A program made the translations under genes and the position numbers. From an uncultured Oscillospiraceae bacterium (lineage in GTDB: Bacteria; Bacillota; Clostridia; Oscillospirales; Oscillospiraceae), in the NCBI GenBank assembly GCA_910585815.1, contig CAJUFJ010000070.1:1-13332 (forward strand): a DNA stretch of 13,332 nt, given 5' to 3'. Below, piece after piece: positions 1 through 5,720 of this stretch. The notes beneath the pieces are model-generated. The model saw only the letters and a list, made by a program, of their open reading frames with translations. It was not told where the DNA came from and searched no databases. Position 1 is the stretch's first letter. Each line of letters begins with the position of its first letter.

Positions 1-91
1 CTGCTATCTCCTGCCGTGTCCGCCCCACCTTTCGCATTTTTATGATCTCTGTTTCTAATGCCTTGATATTTGTCCATTTCCGTTTCTCCAT
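1..91 (-). CDS. IS3-family transposase OrfA, N-terminal 30 codons (runs off left edge)
   Basis: Translating the minus strand from the ATG at 91 gives MEKRKWTNIKALETEIIKMR followed by KVGRTRQEIA, then the window ends. This short basic start followed by an 'E-I-x-x-x-R-x-x-G-x-T-R-Q-E-I-A' stretch is the first part of the helix-turn-helix of OrfA proteins, which bind the terminal repeats and are normally joined to the OrfB integrase by a -1 frameshift. The start is supported by a GGGGG-type ribosome binding site at 99-103, seven bases upstream. The reading frame is open throughout. Only the start is visible, so I cannot say whether the transposase is intact. It was found by direct reading because it is short. 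Confidence 0.65.
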   Translation of the reverse strand, partial: MEKRKWTNIKALETEIIKMRKVGRTRQEIA

Positions 92-98
92 ATAATTA

Positions 99-137
99 CC
101 CCCTGATGTAGTACTCCTATTTTCCTATATCAGGGGG
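99..137 (-). promoter_or_regulatory. Hairpin covering the OrfA ribosome binding site
   Basis: CCCCCTGAT (99-107) and ATCAGGGGG (129-137) are perfect 9-bp inverted repeats with a 21-nt loop. In a minus-strand transcript entering from outside the element, the right arm contains the GGGGG that serves OrfA and would be base paired. Insertion sequences often use such hairpins to stop readthrough transcripts from producing transposase; applying that here is inference. On the plus strand the stem is followed by CTTTTG, so it might also weakly terminate transcription leaving the element. Confidence 0.5.
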
Positions 138-193
138 CTTTTGTCTATTGTCCACTTTTACTGGAGCAGTTCACCTCACTATAAGCTTTTTTT

Positions 194-210
194 CCCCGGC
201 TTAGCCGGGG
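194..210. repeat. Short GC-rich inverted repeat next to a T7 run
   Basis: CCCCGGC-TTA-GCCGGGG is a perfect 7-bp stem with a 3-nt loop, just outside the IS end, in the gene-free stretch 174-325. The T run lies on the left (187-193), so neither strand has the stem followed by a U-tract. It is therefore not a canonical terminator in either direction. Function unknown. Confidence 0.35.
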
Positions 211-234
211 GTTGCCTTTGATACTACCAATGCA

Positions 235-262
235 GAAAACCGCTGGATATCCAGCAGTTTTC
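235..262 (-). terminator. Bidirectional-type hairpin terminator after the CoA-transferase gene
   Basis: GAAAAC-C-GCTGG (235-246) pairs with CCAGC-A-GTTTTC (251-262) around an ATAT loop, with one internal mismatch. The A-rich left flank and T-rich right flank of the stem allow termination in either direction. It lies about 65 bp past the stop codon of the CaiB-like gene, so it is the likely end of the minus-strand operon. The run of U is short (four), so strength is uncertain. Confidence 0.55.
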
Positions 263-325
263 TCAGTCTGTCGAAAATACTTCAACAGACTTTTCCCCAT
301 TTTAGCGCATAGTGAATACCATGCT

Positions 326-1489
326 TTACAAAATCCTGCGTGCATGCAAGGAATTGATTTTTTCATCCGAATATCCCAGAACATTGTGGTAGATTTCCAG
401 ATCATTTTCTCCCACGCCGGGCGCAGCCCGAAATGTGACATCAGGGTGTTCCGACAGCTTAAAGGGCAATCCAATATATGGCACCTCACCCTGAAGTCCA
501 TGCACCTGCATCATCTGTAAAAAGCCCGCTTCCCACAAATGTTTATCCTGAATCAGGTCCTTTGGCGTCGCTACGATGGCGGAGGTGATATCCGCATTTT
601 TAAACATGGCATCCAGTTCTTTTGCACTCATATCTTTTGCCCATTCCTGCAGGTGAGCCATCAGTTCCTCAGTGTGCTCAGTGCGTACAGCAGGGTCACG
701 AAACCGTTCCTCATGGAGGAATGGGTCATTGTTTATGGACAAAAGCCGGTCATACATATTTCCAAGTCCGGCATGAAAATACACACAGCCATCCTGTACA
801 TATAAAAATCCAAAGGGCGCGGCGTCATCAATGCAGAAATCGCCGCCGTTAATATAGGCGTCTGCAATGGATTCATTTCGGACCATAGCTGAGCTTGCAA
901 ACATGGATACATCAATATATTGACCTTTTCCGGTCTTTTCCCGGTCCATAATGGCAAGCAGGGTAGCGACTGTGGCATACAACGCGGCCATATGGTCCTG
1001 CAGCGCGCCTTTGCTACGCTCCGCATGTCCGTTTTCCAGGCGGGTTATGCTGGACATAGCGGAAATCACGCCATCGAACGCCAGCATTTCCCTATATGGC
1101 CCGACCTGTCCGAATCCAGACACAGATACCATGATGATCCGTGGATTGATTCGGCGCACCTCCTCATAGGTCAGGCCCATCTTCTCCATGGTGCCCACCC
1201 GGAAGTTTTCCAGGAGGACGTCTGATTTGGCGATCAGCTCCCGCAAAATCTCCATTCCTTCAGGCTTTCTTACATCCAGAGATATGCTTTTCTTGTTGCG
1301 ATTATAGGCGGGGAATGCCAGACTCACGCCGTCCTTCCAAGGGGCGCTGCGCCGCGTCACCTCTCCAATCCCCGGCTTTTCCACTTTAATAACCTCAGCG
1401 CCCATGTCCGCCAGCATCATGCCGCAAAATGGTCCCGCGATGTACCGCGCCAAATCGACTACGCGTATTCCGGCCAAAATATTACTCAT
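326..1489 (-). CDS. Family III CoA-transferase (CaiB/BaiF type)
   Basis: This cytoplasmic enzyme is expected to move coenzyme A between acyl-CoA and a free carboxylic acid; the actual acid is unknown. The 387-residue product has the usual family length. The N-terminus has the nucleotide-binding pattern 'GIRVVDLARYIAGPFCGMML', followed by 'ADMGAEVIKVEKP', and residues 163-170 (ALQDHMAA) carry Asp165, the position expected for the catalytic aspartate that forms the acyl-enzyme anhydride. A longer reading starting at TTG 1510 is possible, but ATG 1489 has GAGGG seven bases upstream; ATG 1492 is a near alternative. It follows the acyl-CoA dehydrogenase gene by 52 bp on the same strand, so the two probably act on one substrate and are cotranscribed. 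By analogy with CaiB and CaiA, it may supply the CoA ester that the dehydrogenase reduces or oxidises. Base composition is noticeably less GC-rich than the plus-strand operon. Confidence 0.85.
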   Translation of the reverse strand: MSNILAGIRVVDLARYIAGPFCGMMLADMGAEVIKVEKPGIGEVTRRSAPWKDGVSLAFPAYNRNKKSISLDVRKPEGMEILRELIAKSDVLLENFRVGTMEKMGLTYEEVRRINPRIIMVSVSGFGQVGPYREMLAFDGVISAMSSITRLENGHAERSKGALQDHMAALYATVATLLAIMDREKTGKGQYIDVSMFASSAMVRNESIADAYINGGDFCIDDAAPFGFLYVQDGCVYFHAGLGNMYDRLLSINNDPFLHEERFRDPAVRTEHTEELMAHLQEWAKDMSAKELDAMFKNADITSAIVATPKDLIQDKHLWEAGFLQMMQVHGLQGEVPYIGLPFKLSEHPDVTFRAAPGVGENDLEIYHNVLGYSDEKINSLHARRIL

Positions 1490-1541
1490 CATTCTTCCCT
1501 CACAAATCAAAATATGTTGCTCTGCCCCTTGGGGAGCGGCC

Positions 1542-2684
1542 TTATTTGATACCCAAATGGCCCGCGATTACCATGCGCTGGACCTCCGAGGTGCCCTCAT
1601 ATATTTCCGTAATTTTTGCATCCCGCATCATGCGTTCAATGGGATAGTCCTTGATATATCCATATCCACCAAACATTTGCAGTGCCTTTATTGTTGTCTT
1701 CATTGCATGTTCCGAACAGAACAGCTTTGCCATGGCCGCCTCTTTGCCATATGGAAGCCCCTGCTCCTTCCGCATTGCGGCCTGATAGGTAAGCAGCCGC
1801 CCGGCCTCACAGCCCAGCGCCATATCTGCCAGCTGAAATTGGGTGTTCTGGAACTGACTAATCGCCTTCCCAAACTGGGTCCGGCCAGTTGTATAGTTTT
1901 TGGCCTCCTCCATAGCGCCCTCTGCAATGCCCAGCGCCTGGGCTGCAATTCCAATCCGTCCCCCATCCAGCGTCTGCATCGCAATTTTGAAGCCCTTGCC
2001 TTCCTGCCCCAGAAGGTTTTCTTTGGGAACCATACAGTCGGTAAATACAAGCTCCGCAGTCGGGGAGCCGTGGAGGCCCATCTTTTCCTCATGCTTTCCC
2101 ACAGCGAAACCGGGGAAACTGCTCTCCACCAAAAAGGCAGAGATGCCCCTTGTCCCTTTACTTTTATCCGTCATGGCAAAGACAATGATCACATCGGCCA
2201 CATAGCCATTGGTGATAAATATTTTGGACCCGTTGAGAACGTAGTAATCTCCCTCCAGCCGGGCCTCTGTCTGGCATTTGGACGCATCGGAGCCTGCGTT
2301 TGGCTCCGTAAGGGCGAACGCGCCCACCTTTCGCCCTTTGGTCAGCATGGACAAGTATTTTTCCTTCTGCTCCTGTGTGCCATGTTCCACAATCGGGGCA
2401 CAGCACAGGCCGTTGTGTGTTGCCACAATATCGCCGGTGGAGGCGCACTGCTTAGACAGCTCCTCAATCACAATCGCCGCAGCCATTGCGTCCGCCCCTG
2501 AACCTCCGTATTTTTTGGGCACATCTACACCCATTACCCCAAGCTGAAACAGCTTTTCAATGGTCTCCTTGGGATATTCACAGCTTGCGTCGGTATATGC
2601 CGCAATGGGCTTTACCTCCCGCTCTGTAAACTCCATCATCATTTTACGCAGCAACTGATGTTCCCGGCTGAAATTGAAATCCAT
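1542..2684 (-). CDS. Acyl-CoA dehydrogenase (short-chain/butyryl-CoA type), left-arm copy
   Basis: FAD-dependent oxidoreductase interconverting acyl-CoA and 2,3-enoyl-CoA. The 380-residue length is typical. The FAD/substrate motif LTEPNAGSD is at 125-133, and 'RMMRDAKITEIYEGTSEV' near the C-terminus contains Glu363, the expected catalytic base (Tyr-Glu-Gly-Thr context as in short- and medium-chain enzymes). A longer reading from 2780 adds 32 residues unlike the family; ATG 2684 gives the standard MDFNF start and has GAGGAG upstream, so it was chosen. Its ribosome binding site lies inside the end of the preceding dehydratase relic, whose stop is 4 bp away, showing former translational coupling. 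The upstream gene is broken and no clear promoter was found for this pair, so present expression is doubtful. A paralogue of the same size is encoded at 10008-11156. Substrate not determinable; electrons would pass to an Etf, none being encoded on this strand. Confidence 0.92.
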   Translation of the reverse strand: MDFNFSREHQLLRKMMMEFTEREVKPIAAYTDASCEYPKETIEKLFQLGVMGVDVPKKYGGSGADAMAAAIVIEELSKQCASTGDIVATHNGLCCAPIVEHGTQEQKEKYLSMLTKGRKVGAFALTEPNAGSDASKCQTEARLEGDYYVLNGSKIFITNGYVADVIIVFAMTDKSKGTRGISAFLVESSFPGFAVGKHEEKMGLHGSPTAELVFTDCMVPKENLLGQEGKGFKIAMQTLDGGRIGIAAQALGIAEGAMEEAKNYTTGRTQFGKAISQFQNTQFQLADMALGCEAGRLLTYQAAMRKEQGLPYGKEAAMAKLFCSEHAMKTTIKALQMFGGYGYIKDYPIERMMRDAKITEIYEGTSEVQRMVIAGHLGIK

Positions 2685-2688
2685 ATCC

Positions 2689-3306
2689 TCACTCCTCTTT
2701 CGCTGTATGCTTATCCGACTGAATACCGGCCACCCGTCTGGCCAGCTCCTTTTTCGCCGCAATGTTCCCCTGTCTGGCAATCATTACCCGCTGCGCTTGG
2801 GGTGAACCGGCCCCGTGGAGGGATTCCGTACGGTAACCCACCGCCGCAGAGCCCAAACAGATATTTTCCAGGAACCGCATAACCTTCTGGCGGTCCTCTG
2901 TGGAAACGCCCTTGCGGCCGGCAAAATATTTGGTACAAATTTCTCCTATGGTCTCGCCGCCCCTGCCTGCCACAGTATCCGAGTTAAAATCCTGTTCCCC
3001 AGGCATGGTTACCATCAATCCCCCGGCGATATCCTCCGCGAGGCGCACAATTTCATAGGGGAAACGGGTCACATTCTGTTTGCAGACATTGGCCAGAAGC
3101 AGATCGATTTGATAATTGCCCGCCTTGGTGGGGCAGCCCTCGCAGGAGCAGGCAATTCCACAGGAGTACATGGTCTCGTTCAGGTGGGTCATCTCAATCA
3201 GCTTATCTTTAATATGGGACGCCTTTTCAACGCCATTGTACTCCGCAGCCAGGGCAGCGGCCCATAGATCATATAGAGACCCTCCATGTTGGTGGAAGCT
3301 CTTTTT
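2689..3306 (-). pseudogene. 5'-truncated 4-hydroxybutyryl-CoA dehydratase / vinylacetyl-CoA isomerase relic (AbfD-like)
   Basis: The reading frame encodes the C-terminal part of the AbfD family, FAD/[4Fe-4S] radical enzymes that dehydrate 4-hydroxybutyryl-CoA to crotonyl-CoA. Recognisable blocks in order are AAALAAEYNG (about 3261-3232), EMTHLNETMYSCGIACSCEG, AGNYQIDLLLANVCKQNVTR, FPYEIVRLAEDIAGGLMVTM, and AAVGYRTESLHGAGSPQAQR. An internal ATG at 3192 would give 167 residues, but family-like sequence continues upstream to about 3264, and the frame stays open until TAG at 3307-3309. Upstream of that, the N-terminal half of a protein normally near 480-490 residues is missing, including the region with the first cluster cysteines. 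The broken end lies about 20 bp from the regulator's terminator. It overlaps an operon with the downstream acyl-CoA dehydrogenase (4-bp gap). A radical enzyme without its N-terminal domain should be inactive. Confidence 0.82.
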
Positions 3307-3327
3307 CTATTCAGATATCCGCTCAAC

Positions 3328-3361
3328 AAAAAATCGGACAGGAGCGTATATGCTCCTGTCC
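3328..3361 (-). terminator. Intrinsic terminator of the LysR-type gene
   Basis: GGACAGGAGC (3336-3345) and GCTCCTGTCC (3352-3361) form a perfect 10-bp stem with a 6-nt loop. On the minus strand the stem is followed by GATTTTTTG, a U6 tract. It begins 6 bp after the final TAA of the regulator frame. It would isolate the dehydratase relic from any readthrough from the regulator promoter. Confidence 0.85.
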
Positions 3362-3367
3362 AATTTG

Positions 3368-4282
3368 TTATCCTTTTTGCTCTCCATTTTTCAAAAACAG
3401 CTTCATCATGTGGGTCAGCTCTGTCAACACCCGTTTCATCGGGTGGTCCCGGCGAAAGATTGCGGAAACGGTGTAGGGCAGAAATTCTTCCCGGAAGTGC
3501 AGAATTTTCAGGCAGGGAAACTGGGGCAGGAAGGCATCGCTGAAATAGCTGTTTATGGTGATTCCAATGCAGCCATCTGACTGACAGGCCTCATACATAT
3601 ACAGGGTATCGCTGACACGGAGAATCTCGGCCGGCTGGCAGTGGGCACCCTCGCACTACGCCAGAAAAATCTGGTAGACAAAGGGATTGGCCGAAAAGGC
3701 CACCCGCTCCCCTTTCAGGTCGGACAGCTCCACAAAATCCCTGTCGTACAGCGGGTGGCCCTCAGGCACAATGAGGACCCGCTCCCAGGTTTTCAGCGGA
3801 AATTGCAGATATCCCTCCTCCGCGTTGTAATCCGAGAGGGTGAGAAAATCCAGGTCCTGATCCTTCAGCCGCGCCAGGCCGTCGATATACTGGGTCTCCC
3901 TGGCCTGGACCAATACCTGGGGGTATTTGCTCCCAAAGGCGGACCAGAGGCTTCTGGCATTGCTCGGGGAGAGATATCGAAAGCCGGCGGCCAGTCCGAT
4001 GTTCAGCCGCTTGGAATCAGAGCGGATAAAGGCCTGAATATGCTGCTCCAGCGCCGTCATCTCCTTCAGCACCGGCTGGGATGAGCGGTAGAGCTCCGTC
4101 CCCAGCTCGGTGGGGCAGACCCCGCTTCTGCTCCGGGTAAACAGCGGCCGCCCAAATTCGTTTTCCAGAGCGCCCAGGATGCGGCACAGGGCCTGCTGGG
4201 AGATATACAGGGTTTCGGCCGCGCCGGAGATAGACCCCTTCTCATAAATTGTTGTGAAGTAGCTCAGCTGCTTAAAGGTCAT
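3368..4282 (-). pseudogene. LysR-family transcription regulator interrupted by an in-frame TAG
   Basis: The N-terminus MTFKQLSYFTTIYEKGSISG and the following AAETLYISQQALCRILGALE form a standard LysR winged helix-turn-helix (residues 1-60). The start at ATG 4282 has GAAGG upstream; an earlier ATG at 4330 would add 16 residues and is less likely. After 208 codons there is TAG (3656-3658), and the same frame then continues without another stop for 95 codons to TAA at 3368-3370. The continuation (CEGAHCQPAEILRVSDTLYM, then EACQSDGCIGITINSYF) reads like the second half of a LysR effector-binding domain. Restoring one residue gives 304 residues, the family norm. A single nonsense mutation is the simplest reading. 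A truncated product would keep DNA binding but lose the second effector subdomain. A sequencing error or suppression cannot be excluded. Its divergent position implies it controlled the enolase-family operon. Confidence 0.85.
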
Positions 4283-4303
4283 AAACACACCTTCTTTATC
4301 CCG

Positions 4304-4323
4304 ATAATGTGTTACTGCATTAT
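4304..4323. promoter_or_regulatory. 20-bp dyad, candidate LysR-type operator
   Basis: ATAATG (4304-4309) and CATTAT (4318-4323) are perfect inverted repeats separated by 8 bp. The right arm overlaps the -10 box of the regulator's own promoter, the usual position for autorepression by LysR-type proteins. A second small dyad, CAACA-AGA-TGTTG (4325-4337), lies beside it, and AAATG-ACAA-CATTT (4402-4415) lies just downstream of the plus-strand promoter. Protein binding is inferred from position and symmetry only. Confidence 0.45.
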
Positions 4324-4347
4324 ACAACAAGATGTTGAGTTAGTAAA
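4319..4347 (-). promoter_or_regulatory. Promoter of the LysR-type gene
   Basis: Reading the minus strand, TTTACT (4347-4342) and TATAAT (4324-4319) are separated by 17 bp. The -10 is a perfect sigma70/sigmaA consensus and the -35 matches four of six. The gene start lies 37 bp downstream of the -10. Confidence 0.6.
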
Positions 4348-4359
4348 GAGAAAAAGTGT

Positions 4360-4388
4360 TTTTCAGCAAAAGCCCCTTCTGCTACAAT
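4360..4388 (+). promoter_or_regulatory. Promoter of the enolase-family/Etf operon
   Basis: TTTTCA (4360-4365) and TACAAT (4383-4388) are separated by 17 bp, matching the sigmaA consensus at four and five of six positions. The leader to the first ATG is roughly 65 nt and contains the dyad AAATG-ACAA-CATTT (4402-4415). It faces away from the LysR-type gene, as expected for an activator-controlled operon with an imperfect -35. Confidence 0.55.
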
Positions 4389-4461
4389 GTTCCCATAGTC
4401 AAAATGACAACATTTCACAGGCACACAGACCCTATTTTGTAAAAGTTGAAGGAGGGCTCCC

Positions 4462-5613
4462 ATGAAAATCACAGATATCACCTATGACTGTGTAGAAGTC
4501 CCGTTCCCTCGGGAATTCCACCCTACCTGGTATCCGGGCAGGATCGAGCGGGGACAGGTCATCTTTGTCACCCGGGTCCATACTGACGAGGGAATCACCG
4601 GCTACGCCTGTATGGAGGCTCCCCACGGTATTTTAAGCATTGTTCGGGACACAATGGAGTATGCCAAAACCATGGTGGTGGGGGACTCCCCCTTTGACAT
4701 TGAGAAGCTCATGCTGAAGCTGCGCAACGTGGCCCGCATCGCCACTCGCCCCTGGGTCATTGAAAACGCCTGCTGGGACATCATCGGCAAGGCCGCCGGC
4801 CTGCCGGTGTATAAGCTGCTGGGGGCGGCCCGGGACCGCATCCCCGTCTACGCCGCCTGGGGCGAGATTCGGGAGGAGGCCCAGCGCCGTGAGGATGCCC
4901 AGCGCCTGGTGGAGATGGGCTTTAAGGCAGTTAAGCTTCGCTTCTCCAGTGAAAAAATGAAGGATGACATCGCCATCATCGAAAATGTCCGCAAGGCGGT
5001 GGGGGACAAGCTGGAGATTATGGTGGACGCCAACCAGGGCACCGCCTGCGAGCGCAACAACAACGGCTTCCCCCCGGTCTGGAGCTATGAGCGGGCCCGG
5101 GACACCGCCCGGGAGATGGAGCGGCTGGGCTGCACCTGGCTGGAGGAGCCCCTGTGGCGCTACGATTTCGACGGATTGGCCCGCCTGAATAACGAGGTGG
5201 ATATCCCCATTGCCGGCGGCGAAATCAACATCGGCATCCCTGACTTTAAGCTCATGCTGGACAAGGGCTGCTACGATATCCTTCAGCCCAACTGCACCAT
5301 GAGCACCGGCATCAGCTACATCCGCAAGATTGCCGCCCTGGCCGACAGCTACGGCAAGCTGGTCAACCCCCACGCCTATATTCCGGGCACTGGTGTGCTC
5401 CAGAGTATGCACCTGGTGGCCTCCTATACCAACTTCACCTGGCTGGAGTACCCCTGCGACCCCCCCACGCTGACCCCCCAGGCCTTCCAGGGCATTGTGA
5501 AGGAAAACTTCCTGGTGGAGGCCGACGGCTGTATCCCCATGCCCCAGAAGCCCGGCTTCGGCATCGAGATCGACGAGGAGCTGATCCGCAGATACAGCAT
5601 ACTCAAGGGCTGA
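4462..5613 (+). CDS. Enolase-superfamily enzyme, mandelate racemase/sugar-acid dehydratase type, substrate unknown
   Basis: Members of this cytoplasmic family remove a proton next to a carboxylate with a Mg2+ ion in a TIM barrel, giving epimerisation, dehydration or cycloisomerisation. The 383-residue product has the N-terminal capping domain (about 1-125) and then the barrel. Visible residues are Lys158-Leu-Arg160 on the second strand, metal ligands Asp189 (MVDANQG), Glu228 (WLEEP) and Glu254 (AGGE), Asn277 (ILQPN), His304 (VNPHA) and Glu329 (WLEYP). By spacing, Arg160 occupies the place of mandelate racemase Lys166 and Asn277 that of Asp270, so the usual two-base set is altered; His304 is kept. 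There is a 13-residue insertion between the first two metal ligands (about 193-206). The start has GGAGG at 4451-4455. It is the first gene of the operon, divergent from the regulator and followed by a transporter, which suggests it acts on the imported acid. Specific reaction not assigned. Confidence 0.85.
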   Translation: MKITDITYDCVEVPFPREFHPTWYPGRIERGQVIFVTRVHTDEGITGYACMEAPHGILSIVRDTMEYAKTMVVGDSPFDIEKLMLKLRNVARIATRPWVIENACWDIIGKAAGLPVYKLLGAARDRIPVYAAWGEIREEAQRREDAQRLVEMGFKAVKLRFSSEKMKDDIAIIENVRKAVGDKLEIMVDANQGTACERNNNGFPPVWSYERARDTAREMERLGCTWLEEPLWRYDFDGLARLNNEVDIPIAGGEINIGIPDFKLMLDKGCYDILQPNCTMSTGISYIRKIAALADSYGKLVNPHAYIPGTGVLQSMHLVASYTNFTWLEYPCDPPTLTPQAFQGIVKENFLVEADGCIPMPQKPGFGIEIDEELIRRYSILKG

Positions 5614-5621
5614 GCAGCTGC

Positions 5622-5641
5622 CCGCTTCCCCGCATAAGCGG
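5622..5641 (+). repeat. Weak inverted repeat in the gap before the symporter gene
   Basis: CCGCTT (5622-5627) and AAGCGG (5636-5641) flank an 8-nt loop in the 107-bp gap 5614-5720. There is no following U-tract, so termination is unlikely. The rest of the gap is purine-rich and ends in the GAGGAGG ribosome binding site at 5708-5714. No convincing promoter was found in it. Confidence 0.3.
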
Positions 5642-5720
5642 TTGACGATAGATGCCCCAGTTGTTCGCAAACCCCCGGATCGGGAAAATGAGGGAAAAGG
5701 AAAATACGAGGAGGTAACCT

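Larger units (their letters stand above)
1..173 (-). mobile_element. End of an IS3-family insertion sequence (partial)
   Basis: The outer boundary is placed at 173 because the minus strand there starts TGAACTGCTCCAGT and continues AAAAGTGGACAATAGACA, the kind of 5'-TGAACTG...GTGGACA terminal repeat seen in IS3-family elements (5'-TG...CA-3' ends). The transposase OrfA start lies about 80 bp inside, the usual layout for this family. The rest of the element, including OrfB and the other terminal repeat, lies beyond the left edge, so the target-site duplication and completeness cannot be judged. The exact subgroup is not determined. Confidence 0.7.

Noticed and set aside
194..210. Terminator for the CoA-transferase gene
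   Set aside because: The stem has its T run on the wrong side for a minus-strand transcript (the RNA would carry A, not U). The hairpin at 235-262 fits better.
1404..2501. Plus-strand open frame of 365 codons
   Set aside because: Antisense to the left-arm acyl-CoA dehydrogenase and CoA-transferase genes; no plausible start region or domain.
3368..3598. Separate small protein of 76 residues
   Set aside because: It is in the same frame as the LysR-type gene and continues it after the single TAG; an independent gene would need its own ribosome binding site, and none is evident.
3656..3658. TAG decoded as pyrrolysine or another residue
   Set aside because: Pyrrolysine is known from methylamine methyltransferases and a few others, not LysR regulators, and nothing nearby suggests the pyl genes. 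A nonsense mutation is simpler.
4633..5670. Minus-strand open frame of 345 codons
   Set aside because: Antisense to the enolase-superfamily gene, whose metal-ligand motifs are unmistakable; the antisense protein has no recognisable feature.
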